DNA from: Thuidium tamariscinum
Taxonomy: Eukaryota > Streptophyta > Bryopsida > Hypnales > Thuidiaceae
Direction of reading: 5' to 3'
DNA length: 64,000 bases
NCBI GenBank assembly: GCA_947034885.2
Contig: OX344749.2
Coordinates: 17,375,501 to 17,439,500 of the forward strand
The position numbers and the translations under genes were made by a program. Numbering within the stretch: the stretch's first letter is position 1; each line of letters starts with the position of its first letter. Below are positions 11,383-24,099 of the stretch, piece by piece. A model generated the notes under the pieces. It saw nothing but the letters and a program-made list of their open reading frames with translations, was not told the DNA's origin and ran no database searches.

Positions 11383-11959
11383 TTCCAAAGAGTTGAATTG
11401 CGGAAATGACTTGAAAAATTGGAAGGTAGCAAACTGAAAAAGAGAAGATACTTATTGTATGCGAACTTACAGAGCAAGTGACATGCAGAATGTGAACTGG
11501 GATTTCTACGAAGAGTTGACAGAATTTCCAACAAGATGGATACCTCAAGAATGAGGCCTTTCCGATTGAAATGAATCAAGTGACTGCTTGCTCGAAGCAG
11601 AGGAATCTCTGAGGAATTGGAGAAGAAAATGCAGCATATCTGTACCTTGTCAGATCACAACGATGCAAATTAACAGCATGATATCAAACATTCAAGGTAA
11701 TTGCGAAACAGAAAGTAAGAAGAACGGTTCTGAATTACAATCCGATCAGAGTGGCCTGCAAGTGAAGAAGAATATTCTGGATGGTGGGAAATGGTGGGCA
11801 AGCTTTCCACGGAGGGAGGATTTTTTATTCTTCTCAATTTATTTTTTGAATCGTGCACGGGTATATGTGAAATTCTGCCCTCTGTTGTGTGGTTGGTTAA
11901 TTATGTATTTCATGAACACTTGTAGCGATTTTTATGTTTTTTCTTTTTTGATATAATTT

Positions 11960-14900
11960 CAAGTGTCATCACTATGCTAAATATAAGATTCTTGTATTTC
12001 TGTTAGGGTAAAATAAATTTGATGATCTGAAGATTTTATGAAATGGCTAGTATTTTTCACTACTGTACTTTGGTGAATTTTACCCTTGAAGTTCCTTTCC
12101 ATTTTGAGCTCAAAAAATGTCGAAAATGGTCCCTTTGCAAGTCCATGGATACATTGCAAATAAAAAAGTTGAATATTCTACTTTGCAAAGCTAAAAAATT
12201 CTTTGTCATTTATGAGGTCTAAATACTCAAAGTTTGAATACATTGCAAATTAAAAAATTAACAAAAATAAGAGGTTGTGCATCTTTTTGTATGAAGTATA
12301 GCTTCTAGTACACCAAAAAATTAAGAAGTTAAAACCTTCTATTCCAATAGAAGAAGAAAGAACAATTAGAGAAAGAGATGGCCATATATCAAAATAATGA
12401 TCATTTGTAATGATACTATGTTAAAAAAAATTGGTGTAAATTGAGATTTTGTTGTAGAAATGAGAACTACAATAATTCCTATAAGAAGTATTTTGTACCA
12501 TAAAATCTAATTTAACCCAAAGTGCTCAAATGTCAACTTTGGGGACGATGTACAAATTGAAATCCATATTTCTTTCTCATAACAGTTTGGATGAAAGTCA
12601 TCCTAATTTTTAAGCATACTTTATGAATTTATGGTCCTATTCGAGAATTGGATTTGGTAATACTAGAGCACGTATTTTTTTAAGATTATAGATGTGGAAG
12701 TATGTCAAGTAATTGACTTGGGTTGACTCTAGTTCAAACTTGGAATTGCAAAAATGTTGTCATAGAATCAAAGAGTACAAAAATCCCGAAAAAAATCATG
12801 TTAAGAGAACCTCATTTCAGATTCTTTCCAACAAAATTTACTCAAAAAATGACAATATTTTGCTTGTAATTGAATTTAAAAGAAACTTTGAATTTTCCCT
12901 TTCAAAATTTATAGAAAAATATTGGTGATAGCATTGGTGAATCTAACCATATGAATAGAATTTAAAACTCAAACTCTACAACTTTGCTTTGTATCTCAAT
13001 TCCAAAGTTTTCTTCCAAATAGTACTTTTTGATGATTTTCTTTAAATTGTCAACTCTAGAGATGAATCTAGACACTTAGGGATTAAATAAAAGAAATTGG
13101 ATGAATTCAAAATGAAAATGAAACCTAGATGATAATGAATATTTTTTGAGGAAAATTCTAGCTTTCACTCCAGGAGAGCACTTTTATTTTTCTTGTAGTA
13201 TATGTACAATCAAACGTAGGGTTATTATAATTACCTTGGTCTTTGATTTTAGACATGACTTGGAAGTAAATTAACATCATCATAATGGATTAGAGTCTTC
13301 ATAAATAATCAAGGGTAGAAAATAAAAATGAATTTTTATTTAATATTTTTATTTCTACAATAATTGTGTCAAAAAAGAGAAAAAAATCTAAATTGAACAA
13401 ACACCAAATTTATTGACTTATACCTTATCAAGTACTTTTTTTAATGTTGGAATGACTACTTGAGGGCAATTGGTCATACTTTTTCTCTATGGCTAAAGTT
13501 TGTCAAAGTGTAAATGTTATATACTAATGTGTGACTCTTAGTTGATCATCAAAATGAACTTTAAAGTTATGTGGATCTTTCTTGGTTCCTAACATAGCAG
13601 TTTGCTATATTCTAGATTCTTCTACTTTTTTTTTACATATGTGTTGTATACAAACTTCAATTATTAGTATTAAAGGGAAGAATATTCAAGTATGTTGGTG
13701 ATCTAGTGACTATGATAACTTTAGCTTATAAAGCTTTATTTAGGACCCCAAGAATAAAGGCTCTTTAATTAAGTATATCAATTCTAATGCATATAAAGAC
13801 TAAAGTTGAATCTTTGAAATTCATATGTGTTTTTAAAGTGAAATCATGTGTAAGATCAAAATTTAGAATGCACTGATGCCAATAAAAATATGACCCATTT
13901 CTTTGTATTGCTACAAAAAACATGATTTTTTGAAATGTACATTGCATGAGAGAGGTTATTTCAAATAGGAAGAGTGTCATATGAATAAAGCTCAAAATAA
14001 AGTAAGAAATGACTACAATTAATGAATTGATAGTCCTTTTTAGTATTGTATTATACAAACAAGAATCAATGGACATATAGCATACATGGCCCTAACTCTA
14101 TAGATGGCTCATCTTTAGCAAATGAACAACATGATAAAGATAAGAGTCAATTTTAGCTTTTTTTGGCTGGATTTGGTATAATACAATATAATCTCATTTT
14201 CACTTTTTAAAAGTTTGAGTGCTTGTCACTTATTGCACTTGTTTGGCTATTAGTTGCTACTTTATGTATATCACCTAATTTAGGATTAGGAATTGATATT
14301 ACAACATAAAGTTTTATTACTTCAAAGAGGGAGTTTTATTAAGAGTTCTACTTTATTATAATTACTTGGTGGATGTAACAAGTATCATAAGCCATCAAGT
14401 GTGGTCCTATTGACTCATGATGTCTACCACGAATCTAAAACTATTAGATTGTAGTTTAGATTGATATTAGTCTACAATCAAGCCTTGTAATATACTAAGT
14501 GTTATGCATTACTTTGCAAATCACTTAGTGGAATTTTGTACAAGGTGAGGTCATATCTTATTACATTGATGTTGATCAAAGGTGATATTCACCTCATTTA
14601 TGTGTTTGGATGTAACAATGACAATGATGGTGTTTAAGCAATCATAGAGCTAATGTTGTAATGCTACATTATTATTTTTATTTACTCACGCTTATTACAT
14701 GTTGGCATGATATGATTTCGCTACAATCTGATTCTTGCACAATAACTTTTTTATAAATTCCTAAAACTTTGCTAGACTACAAGCCACATTGTACTTTGAA
14801 TATGTAACAAAGACAAATGGTATTAACGATGACAAAGATACCTATGCGTTGTAGGCTATTTTTTTGTCTCATAAATTCATATTCAAAACACATGTCTTAG

Positions 14901-15770
14901 TGTTTGGGTCAATACAAAACTTAGTGTTGTTTTTGTTTCAAAATGGCCTATTTCAATGAGTCCTGTGACTTTTGGAATAATTTTTTTGAAATAAATAAAA
15001 TATAGATAATTTGAAGAGAAATGAGAATATTGTGTCTCTTAAAATTCAGACCTAATAAAATTTAACTCTAAAAGTTATGCACAAAAAAAGCACAAAGGAA
15101 AATACAATGAAAATAGACACTTTGATGTTTGATTTTTTTAAAATTGTAAAAAAATTCAATAAATTCAATAAATTTTTCTAACCTCAAGATGCTTCTCCTC
15201 AACCATTTTCATCTTTGAGAAAAATAAATTGTGTTCTCTATACATGCATAAAAGTAGTACACTTTGAATACATCTGGAAGTTGGAAAATTTAATATTTTT
15301 AGAAAATCTCTTTGCAATCTTATGTAACTTTAATAAAAGTCCTTGTATGCTAATTTTGAGCTTAAAGTTTGTGTTTTTAGGTAAAAATAGGACTAAACAC
15401 CTCCACCTCCCAAATGGCCAAGGTAGACATCCAATTGGGGGTTGTTTAAAAATATTAAAATAATTTCAAAAATTTCAAAAAGTCAAATTATGTCAATAAC
15501 TATTATATGTGCCTTCATTTCAAGTTTCGTGTAAAATGGACAAATGATGCAAAAGTTATGAGTAAAAAACCACCTATCTAAGGCCAAGGGGACAAAAAAA
15601 ATAGGACAAGTGTTTCTTGCAATCACCCATTCCTATTTTTTAATAGACAAATATGTGAAATATCAACATAAAATTAGGATACTTAAACTTCTTTACAATT
15701 ACAATATGAAATACATAATGCAAATATTATATACAAAAATGGCAAGAAAAATTATACTATTACTAACTAT
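11960..15770. other. AT-rich intergenic DNA, no gene recognised
   Basis: About 3.8 kb of AT-rich sequence. Open frames are short and use AT-dominated codons. No domain, splice pattern or complete terminal-repeat element was found, although much of it is probably decayed repeat. Confidence 0.4.
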
Positions 15771-15774
15771 TGTA

Positions 15775-17167
15775 CAGTGGGGTACCAATCAAAATGTCGT
15801 TTTCGCATCTGCAGTGAGAAAAATTTCGGTACTGCCAACTTTGGAAGCCTCCCGCGAGCTCAAAAATTGATATTTTACCACGAAATTTTTACCACAGCAT
15901 AATCTTTAAGTTAACTATATGTATGCCAAATTTCAAGGCCAAAAGATTCACCAAAAAAAAGTTATTCAAAATCTACCAACATGGGTAGTGGTGAGAAACA
16001 TTTCACTACTTTCAACTTTGACACCTTCCTAAGGATTGAGTTTTTTTGTTTTGCCATGAAATTTTTGTCATGAAACAATCTTTATGTTTTTAATATGTAA
16101 ATAAAATTTCAAGGTAAAAGAATTTTTTCTTAAGAAGATATTTGAAATCTCCCAACAAGTGTAGTTTTGAGAAAATTTTCACAATTTCCAACTTTGACAC
16201 CCTCCCAAGGGCTGAAAAATTGGTTTCTTACCATGAATTCTTTTTGTGAAGTCACATCTATATTGATAATATGTTCTCTAAATTTCAAGTTCAAATGAAT
16301 TACCAAAAAAAAGATATACAAAGTCTCCCAACATGTGTGAGTTGTGAGGAGGAGTTTTTGAGCCCTTAGTATAGTGTTATTTTGTGGAGCAAAGTTTGAC
16401 ACGAATGTAAAAACTTAGCCTCACAACTACACATGTTGAGAGATTTTGAATATCTTTTTCTGGGTAAGTGTTTTGAACTTGAAATTTGGAACATATATTA
16501 TCAACATAAAGTTGATCTTATTCAAAAATTTCATGTTAAATAGACAAATTTTCAGCCCTTGGGAGGGTGTCAAAGTCAGCAATAGTGAAAATTTTCTCAC
16601 AACTACACATGTTGGGAGATTTTGTATATCTTTTTTTTGGTAATTCATTTGAACTTGAAATTTAGAGAACATATTATCAACATAGATGTAACTTCACAAA
16701 AAAAAATTCATGGTAAGAAACCAATTTTTCAGCCCTTGGGAGGGTGTCAAAGTTGGAAATTGTGAAAATTTTCTCAAAACTACACTTGTTGGGAGATTTC
16801 AAATATCTTCTTAAAAAAATTCTTTTAACTTGAAATTTTATTTACATATTAAAAACATAAAGATTGTTTCATGACAAAAATTTCATGGCAAAACAAAAAA
16901 ACTCAATCCTTAGGAAGGTGTCAAAGTTGAAAGTAGTGAAATGTTTCTCACCACTACCCATGTTGGTAGATTTTGAATAACTTTTTTTTGGTGAATCTTT
17001 TGGCCTTGAAATTTGGCATACATATATTTAACTTAAAGATTATGCTGTGGTAAAAATTTCGTGGTAAAATACCAATTTTTGAGCTCGCGGGAGGCTTCCA
17101 AAGTTGGCAGTACCAAAAAATTTCTCACTGCGGATGCGAAAACGACATTTTGATTGGTACCCCACTG
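15775..17167. mobile_element. 1.39 kb palindromic (foldback) DNA element, TA target site, ends CAGTGGGGTACC
   Basis: The whole element is an inverted repeat. The left end at 15775 reads CAGTGGGGTACCAATCAAAA and the right end is its complement, ending at 17167. TA lies on each side (15773-15774 and 17168-17169). The arms, about 0.6-0.7 kb each, meet near 16.4 kb. Each arm contains three to four tandem units of about 172-178 bp, marked by CAACTTTGACACC...CCC at about 15836, 16014 and 16192 and by the complement at about 16569, 16747, 16920 and 17097. There is no transposase frame. TA duplication and a CAGT terminus fit a pogo/Tigger-like or other Tc1/mariner-type non-autonomous element; the superfamily is inference. 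Transcripts would fold into a long hairpin. Confidence 0.88.
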
Positions 17168-17174
17168 TACATTT

Positions 17175-17385
17175 TAGCTAGGGCACCATTTTAGAGCCCT
17201 ATGGCCTTTCAACTTCAAAATTTGATAACTAATTCCACAAAGCTCAAAAAAAAAAATGAAATGACTTGGGTTAAATGTCAATTCTACTTTTCTTTCAAAG
17301 AAAATTTATTGAAAAATATTTCTAAAAGTATTACCTCCGTGAAATTCTATTTCAACCCTTAGATGGTCCATTATAGGACCTCTTA
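17175..17385 (+). repeat. dispersed repeat, second copy at about 47860-48065
   Basis: Shares an ordered series of words with 47.86-48.07 kb: TTTCAACTTCAAAA, ATAACTAATTC, a CAATTCTA word, a T-rich segment with AAATTTATTGAAAA, and a final TGGTCC. It lies directly against the palindromic element's right end, so that element probably inserted into or beside this older repeat. Confidence 0.45.
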
Positions 17386-17389
17386 CCTT

Positions 17390-20300
17390 ACATACAAATC
17401 TTTCCATAACTATGCCAACTATGTGACAACATGTAAGAATCTACTCTTCCAAGACAGAAGAATTGAGATGTAAATTTACAATGAGGTTGTACTACGGGGA
17501 TTTGTGTCCACATGAAGTACCTATTAAGAAATTATTGTAGGGTTTAGGTACTGTCACTTTCATGCAACTAGGGTTGTTGAGAACATTAGCCTTGTTGTCT
17601 CGTACCATTGATTTTAAATTCAAATCATTGCAAATGCATATATATAGAGATAAAATATATATGGTCTCTATGTTAAATAATGGTCATATTCAGGTATTAA
17701 TCTACACTGTTTTTAAAGTGTTAATTTTTCATGTCATTGATGTTATATTTCTAGTACTAGTGCTTTTCTTAGTTTTAGCATCATAATTATGTTCAATGTT
17801 TTTATGATGTTGTTTGTTATTCATCATATCAAGTTGTTTAAAATACATGGTATAGAATTTAGAAATATTTAAAATTAATGTTGCATTTCACACTTTTATT
17901 TGTCATTTGAAATTGTACTACAATACAAGTAGTGCATATATATATATTAAAAAAAGAGTGTACATGTACGACACTGGTTTTATAGTGTCTATTGTATATA
18001 GATATGAAAAAATTAGACATGTAAGTTTTGTATATAAGATAGCCCAACTATAAAATTTTTTTTAAAAAAATCATAGGATATTAAAAATATGCCGTTGGTA
18101 ACTTTATATGTAAAAATATGGTCATCATAATTACTATAATGAAGGTAAATAGCCCCATTTTAAATACCCTGTTCATGCACGTGTATACTTAAAATTACAA
18201 GGAGTGATTACTCCCCGGAGTTAAAACATCAAAGTACCAATTTTTTAGAGATTTTTTTCCTTCTTTTCTTGGAGTATAGTCTTTTTAAAGGTGTATACAT
18301 TAGCCATTTTTTTTAGATCTAAAGAAAATCTAATTTTAAAGCAATCTAGACAATTAAGTATGAGTATCATAAAATACAACAAAATCATCAAGTGTTTTTT
18401 GCAATCATATGATAAATTTCATTAAAAGGGCATCATTTTGCAACCCTAGCAATTTTTCTACTTTAGACTATATGATCTTAAATCTATACTAGTTGTAGAT
18501 GTCTGAAGTTTGAAATCTACACATATTCTAGATAGTCAAAAATCTATATTTGTCCTAGATGGTATAGATTGCACAGTTTGAAATCTATACCTATCCTACA
18601 TGCTACTTTTATAGTTTAGACAACACAATTTGAAAATGGCATAGTGATACAATGATACATGCCATTCTAATGAAATTCACCATTCATCCATTTGTATCTA
18701 TCTTCAATACTATATCTACCAATTCTTCACCAAGATATTTTCCTACATCAAGCTAGATAATGATGACATGATACCTTATGTAAGAGCTTTATGGGTGGTT
18801 GATAAGTTCTTTTTTAAATTGCAATAGGTATTTATATGAGACATAGGGATTGATATCCTAATGTGTGAAGATTGATATAGAGCTTGTTGGATCACGTAAT
18901 TGTAGTCAACTCTCAAAAGATGGCTAGGGTGTTGTCAAAACAATGCCTTCATTGGAACCCTATAGACGTAGAATCCTAGTTCTGAGTAAGGAATTTGAGT
19001 AGGTTGTAAATGCCCCATTGTGTGAAGCAAGCCACACTATTTATTTGAAGGAGTTTTGAACAAAATAAGGAATGTTAATTGATGTCAATGCAAGTGGATT
19101 AGTGTTGTTTTTATACAAACTCAATTTTGTATTGATACAAAGGCTTTAGTATTGGTTGGGTGATTGGTCCTAGTTCAATAAAAAAATTGGAAGAACATAT
19201 CATGCATGGACATAGAAGGCCCAAATCCTTGAAGCTTACAAATGATCTTGTGAGGAAATGGAATATTTTTCAAAAAGCTTTATATTTTAAATGTGTGGAA
19301 GATTATTGTTCAACAAGGCCCTTAATTCATTGCATTACAAGGATGCAAATTTTAAAAACTCAACATACAAAAATGACTTTGAAATTGGTGCAACTTCTCT
19401 ACAAGTTCATTCAATTGAATATATCTGAGGCTTTTAAAATGATGAGATTTCAACAAAAGAGTGATCTTAAAATCGTCTTCAACATTCAAAAGTACACAAA
19501 GAAAGGAGCTTTATTTCATTATTTGCATAAACATGGAGGGTATAAAATACTATATTTTTATATTTCCCTTGGTAGGAACAAACTTGCCTATTGTAGGAAT
19601 AGACCATGTGCAATTTTTTAAACTCTTGATCATTAATTTTGGAAACTCTTTAATACTAAGGAATCTTAAACTGCAAAGTATGTCAAGCTTACAAAATTGA
19701 ATTTTAAATATAATTTTAAAATTTCAAGAAAGGAATATTTGATTACAATCAAGTTATCCATTTCTAATAAAAATTTCAAATTTGTAGAGTTCATGCTTCA
19801 TCAATTATAGCAGATGACAACTTTGTCACTCTCAATGAGATCTAAAAAAGAATTGATCCTTCTTGCAATCATCCATTCAAGATGACTAACTTCCTCCATT
19901 ATAATCCTATTGAGTGGAAAATAAACATTTGAGCAAATGTGTTTTTATCATTGAAATATTTTGTATAATAAAAAATTTATACATTAGAAGAAAAGATTTT
20001 CAAGATTTTTTTTGAAATCAAAGACATTTTTGAATGTTGGAATTTATAAGGATGGGAATGGAAATACTTTCTTAGGTGTTGAAGTGAATGGTTATGAAGA
20101 AAACATAGTTTCCTTTGTCTCTAAGGTGAACAATGGGAATTAGGCCATTTTCATCCTTTTCAACCATTAGAGACATAAGGTAAGAGGCTCAAAAAGTGAT
20201 AATTCAAGTGCTGATGTGACTTTTTCATGTATCTCTTGAGATGGAAATATTTTTAGTTTATTTTTCAATCAAAGAAAAATAGATGAGGAATCTAACATAA

Positions 20301-21286
20301 GTTGTTTCATATTTTTTGAAGCATTATTGAATTAGTTATGAATTTTCAAACACAATCTGGTATAGGTCCCTATTTGTGATCATAGGCCTTTGGAAACCCA
20401 TCCATGCATAGTTTGAAAAAAATCCAAGGCTTGTTCAAAAACTAGCATTGCAACATGTATAAAGCAATAGAAATGGTTTCTAAAAGCGTCCCTTTCAAAA
20501 TCTAAAATGAATGCTATAATTAATCATTATTTTAGATTTTTCAATACTTGTACGAAGGTAGTTGAACAACAAATTCTTATTTTGAATTAAATTAGTAAAC
20601 ACCTAGTAGCCATTTAGTTTAAAATGAACCTAGTGTGGCTCTTACACCATCCATTGAAGAAGTAAAAACAAATCTTATCAAGATCCATTGTAATCCATAG
20701 TTCATTTTCCTGCAATTCAAGTGTCCATTTCACAACCCCTACTGGATGGTTGAAAATGCCCGCTCAGTTTTAGAGCCCTCTCCTATATCCTAGAAGCTCC
20801 TTGTATTTGTTGTACACTTCATGGTTGGATTTGAATAGATGGAGCATTTTAAAACCAAATAAATTGTTGATTAAAAAATATTCTACTCTCAATGCATTGC
20901 AAACTAATGTTAAAGATTTTCAAAATTGCCAAAAATATTTTTTTCTATAATTATAGTAATTATAAAAATCAATGCACAAACTTCACAAATTGTATCTACA
21001 ATACAATTGTAGTTTGATAAGATATAATATGAATTTGAAGTCCAACTACACTATCATTTTCTATGATTAGAGATGATTGGCATTCTCTATCAAATAGTTG
21101 ATTAAAGTTTGAAAATGTGATATAATAGATGCCTAAAAATTGAAAGATTTTGTTTTTATTTTATTTATAAATCTATTTTAAAGAACTCCAAATAATCTGG
21201 AATTTATTTAAAAAAATATTTTTTGCTAATTCCAACCAAAGATCATTGTATGTTTTACTAATATACAATGCTAAAAATTGTGACAT
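17390..21286. other. AT-rich intergenic DNA with one unrecognised 153-codon frame
   Basis: No gene is recognised. The longest frame, 19160-19621 plus strand (153 codons), has basic, Leu/Lys-rich composition and no known motif. Sequence around 19.1-20.6 kb reads like a heavily decayed retroelement body, but I could not match any conserved reverse transcriptase, integrase or gag motif. Confidence 0.35.
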
Positions 21287-22223
21287 TTAACCCCTAAAGG
21301 ATTAAAGTGCCTTTTCTAGGAACAAAGAAGTTTTGGGTAGGTACGTGTGACTAGAGATTTTCATATTTTGAGACCAAACTTTAATAGAAGGTGTAGACAA
21401 GGAATATCTTTAGAGACCAACAATCTTTGTGACTTTTGATTGGATGGTGGAAAATTTATCACATGATATGTTGTTTCTTTTTCAACTCGGGCAATTTAGG
21501 CAAATAAAAAAAATCACTTTTTTTGGAAATAAAAATTTGAAATTGGTTTTATAGATTTATATGTAGTAGAAAGCTTTGAATCATTCCATTTGGATTAATG
21601 AGTCAAAAGTTGAAAAGTATTAGTTTGTGGGTAGTTATGGATTTTCTACTCTAAAATAAACTTTGAAGTCCTTTATTTTACTCAATTTTCAATATTTTGG
21701 AAAAATTTTAAAAAAAATTGGATATAGATTTTTTTTCTTACAACATTTGAACCATTGGGATTGGGATTGGCAAGCTTCAATTTCACAAATAAACTCTTAA
21801 CAATTTAGTATTTTGAACCATTCTCTACTTCTTTCTACTTAGTATTTTTTTGGTACATATTGTACAATTCCAAATGATTTGAATTTTTTAATGCATGTAG
21901 CTAACTTGAATTGGAGAATTAATTCAGAAAGTTACAACCATTTTGGACATTTTTTCATGCAAATGTGGCCTTTGGAAGTGCAACTGCCCGGATTTTTGCA
22001 GTGGTAAAAAAAACTTTTTTGTAACTTCAAACACTAGTATCTTGCAATCTATACAACAGAAAATTTTGAAATTTTTTCTACATATTTTCAAACTAGTGCA
22101 CTAAAAGATTCTATGGTTACATTATTCAAAAAAAAAATTCTTCTAAAATTTGGTAGTTGTCCTAGAAATGATAGCGTTGGAGTGATTTTGGTGGAAACAT
22201 AGTTGTGGTCTTCTAGGGGTTAA
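21287..22223 (+). mobile_element. TTAA-flanked, piggyBac-like element, family B reference copy (complete)
   Basis: 937 bp with TTAA at both ends. The left end reads TTAACCCCTAAAGGATTAAA. The right end ...CTTCTAGGGGTTAA gives, on the other strand, TTAACCCCTAGAAG. The two ends match at 11 of the first 14 bases or better. The interior aligns with 36184-37125 and 39364-40291 (both inverted) and with the interrupted copy spanning 50315-53790. There is no coding capacity. A TTAA target with a CCC start is the hallmark of piggyBac-type transposition. Confidence 0.75.
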
Positions 22224-22262
22224 AATTGATACTAGCAAAGACATTGGTAAAATAGACAACGA

Positions 22263-23802
22263 TGCTAAAGTATGAGCAATGAGCAATTCGATTTGAGCGC
22301 TCGTTACAAGGATTTTTATTAAAAATAGATATATTAGAGTAATAAATAATATTGTCAAATACCAAAATAAAAATGTCAAAAAAGATAAAAAGAAAAAAAT
22401 ACCAAAAGAATTTCAAATTTTTAATTTAAATAATCAATGTTGCAAGAAAATATTGCATGAAGGGATATCCATTCATCCACATACAAATGAACTTCATCCA
22501 TGTCATCCATGTCATCATCTTTCTTTGGTTCCTTGAATTTTGAAGAGCCTTCTTTGGGAGGGCCTATTGGCACCAAGAAAGTGCTTCTCGGATCCGAAAA
22601 GCCTTTCTTATGTACCAAGGAGTTTTCCTTCAAAGAACCCTTTGGTACCAAGGAAGGGCTCCTCGAAATCCAAGGAGTCTTCATTGGGTTCTGAGGATCC
22701 TTAAGTTTCGAGGAGCCTTCCTTGGAAGAGCATGTTGGCACCAAAGCCTCCCAAGATCCGAGGAGCCTTCTTTAGATACCAAATTTTTTTTTAAGTAAAT
22801 ACTTTGGCACCAAGGAAAGGTTCCTTGGATCCGAGAAGCCTTTCTTGAATACCAAAGAGTCTTTTTTACATGAAACCTTTGGCACTAAGGAAGAGTTCCT
22901 TGGATCTAAGAAGCCTTCATTGGGTCCCAAGGAGTCTTTTTTAAATGAGTCTTTTGTCATAAGGAAGGGCTCCAAAGAGCCTTTTTTTTTTAATCTGAAG
23001 AGCCTTCTATTGGCTTGGAGAGACTTTCATAAAAAGCAAAGACCTTTCTATGACCTTTTATAAATAGAAGCTAGGTTCATTAGCACCAAAAAGTGACTTC
23101 TTGCATTTGAAGAGCTTTCTATGGTGCCAAAAGTCTATCGACATCAAAAAAATTAAGAGAGGGTCCCTTGGTACTAAGAAATATCTCCTCAGATCCGAAA
23201 AGCCTTCTATAGTAGTAAGAGTCTATTTAATGACATACTAAAAAAATAAAGAGAGAGACCTTGGGCACTAAAAAGTAAAGAAAGGCTTCTCGATACCAAG
23301 GAGCCTTCTTTTGACTCCAAAGAATCCTCCTTTGATGTAGAAAGACCTTCACAAAAAATATAAAGAGAGTTTTTTGACAAGAAGAAATAGCTCTTCAATG
23401 CCATGTCATGAATATTCTTTTTAAGAGTAATTTTTTTGAAAAGAAATTTGAGTTTCTTTTTGTAACCATATTTAAGAAAAACTTAAACTAATAGACCCAA
23501 GATCCTCTAATTAAAAAATTAAAAAATTAAAAAAAATAAAGGAAAGAAAATGAGGCCATTTTTAGTCTTAGGCAACAATCATCCATCATTCAATGCAATT
23601 GACAATATATGTATTTCATCCAACATGGTCAATTAAAAAAAGTTCATGCAAATCCATTTTTCTTCATTCATCCTTTTTAGACTTATTTATAGCCAAATTT
23701 TATTGCTCTAAACCACAGACATAGGCATCTTAAGTTGAAGAGTTTTAAAATTTTCATATGTTCTTCTATAAATGTTTTGTGCTCATTGCTCATACTTTAG
23801 CA
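22263..23802. mobile_element. 1.54 kb element with TGCTA...TGAGC terminal inverted repeats
   Basis: A perfect 23-bp inverted repeat bounds it: TGCTAAAGTATGAGCAATGA followed by GCA at 22263-22285, with its complement at 23780-23802. The ends contain repeated TGAGC words, as in the elements at 37.8, 52.0 and 61.6 kb. The interior from about 22500 to 23400 is a degenerate tandem array. The element sits between a complete piggyBac-like element and a short ATTAGAGG element. No transposase was recognised; the target-site duplication is unclear. Confidence 0.7.
22500..23400. repeat. degenerate tandem array built on GGTACCAAGGAAGGGCTCCT / GGATCCGAGGAGCC units
   Basis: Repeated, partly palindromic words alternate: TTTGGCACCAAGGAAGG, GGATCCGAGGAGCC, CCAAGGAGTCTTC. 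The spacing is roughly 60-90 bp. Because the unit is near-symmetrical and lacks stop codons, frames stay open on both strands (22421-22744 minus; 22500-22694, 22610-22798 and 22845-23063 plus). These give Ser/Pro/Lys-rich repeats that I regard as artefacts, not genes. The array lies inside the TGAGC-ended element. Confidence 0.65.
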
Positions 23803-23832
23803 ACCTTGATTTCCAACGCAATCTCCTAAATC

Positions 23833-24099
23833 ATTAGAGGAGATTTAGGCTTCTAGGAGACTGCAAGTTTCTACAATCCGAAAACACAAAAATTGCCGCG
23901 GGAACGTAGTTTTGCAGGAATCCTACGTGGTCGAAAGAATGCCACGTCATTAAATTGATTTTTGGGGTCTTTTTTCATATTTCAGGACCCCCCCAAATTT
24001 TTTTTGGTAAATGCTAGCCTAACAACAGCTAATAGTTCCCAGACCAGTTTTGAGAACAATCCCGAAACTGCCCTTTGGAGCCTTCAAATCCCCTCTAAT
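23833..24099 (-). mobile_element. 267-bp MITE with ATTAGAGG ends, copy 1
   Basis: The left end ATTAGAGGAGATTTAGGC and right end GCCTTCAAATCCCCTCTAAT are near-perfect inverted repeats of about 20 bp. Interior words (GGACCCCCCCAAATTT, CACGTCAT, GCGGGAACG) recur inverted at 51095-51371, so the two are copies of one family. Confidence 0.7.

Noticed and set aside
11588-11956. 122-codon plus-strand frame beside SDHAF1
   Set aside because: No recognisable motif, and the second half is hydrophobic through T-richness. Coding support is lacking.
19160-19621. 153-codon plus-strand frame
   Set aside because: AT-driven codons, no motif and no neighbours. It could be a retroelement remnant, but there is no support.
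22421-22744. 107-codon minus-strand Ser/Pro/Lys repeat frame
   Set aside because: It lies in a palindromic tandem array that is open on both strands. There is no start context or domain, and the repeat explains it.
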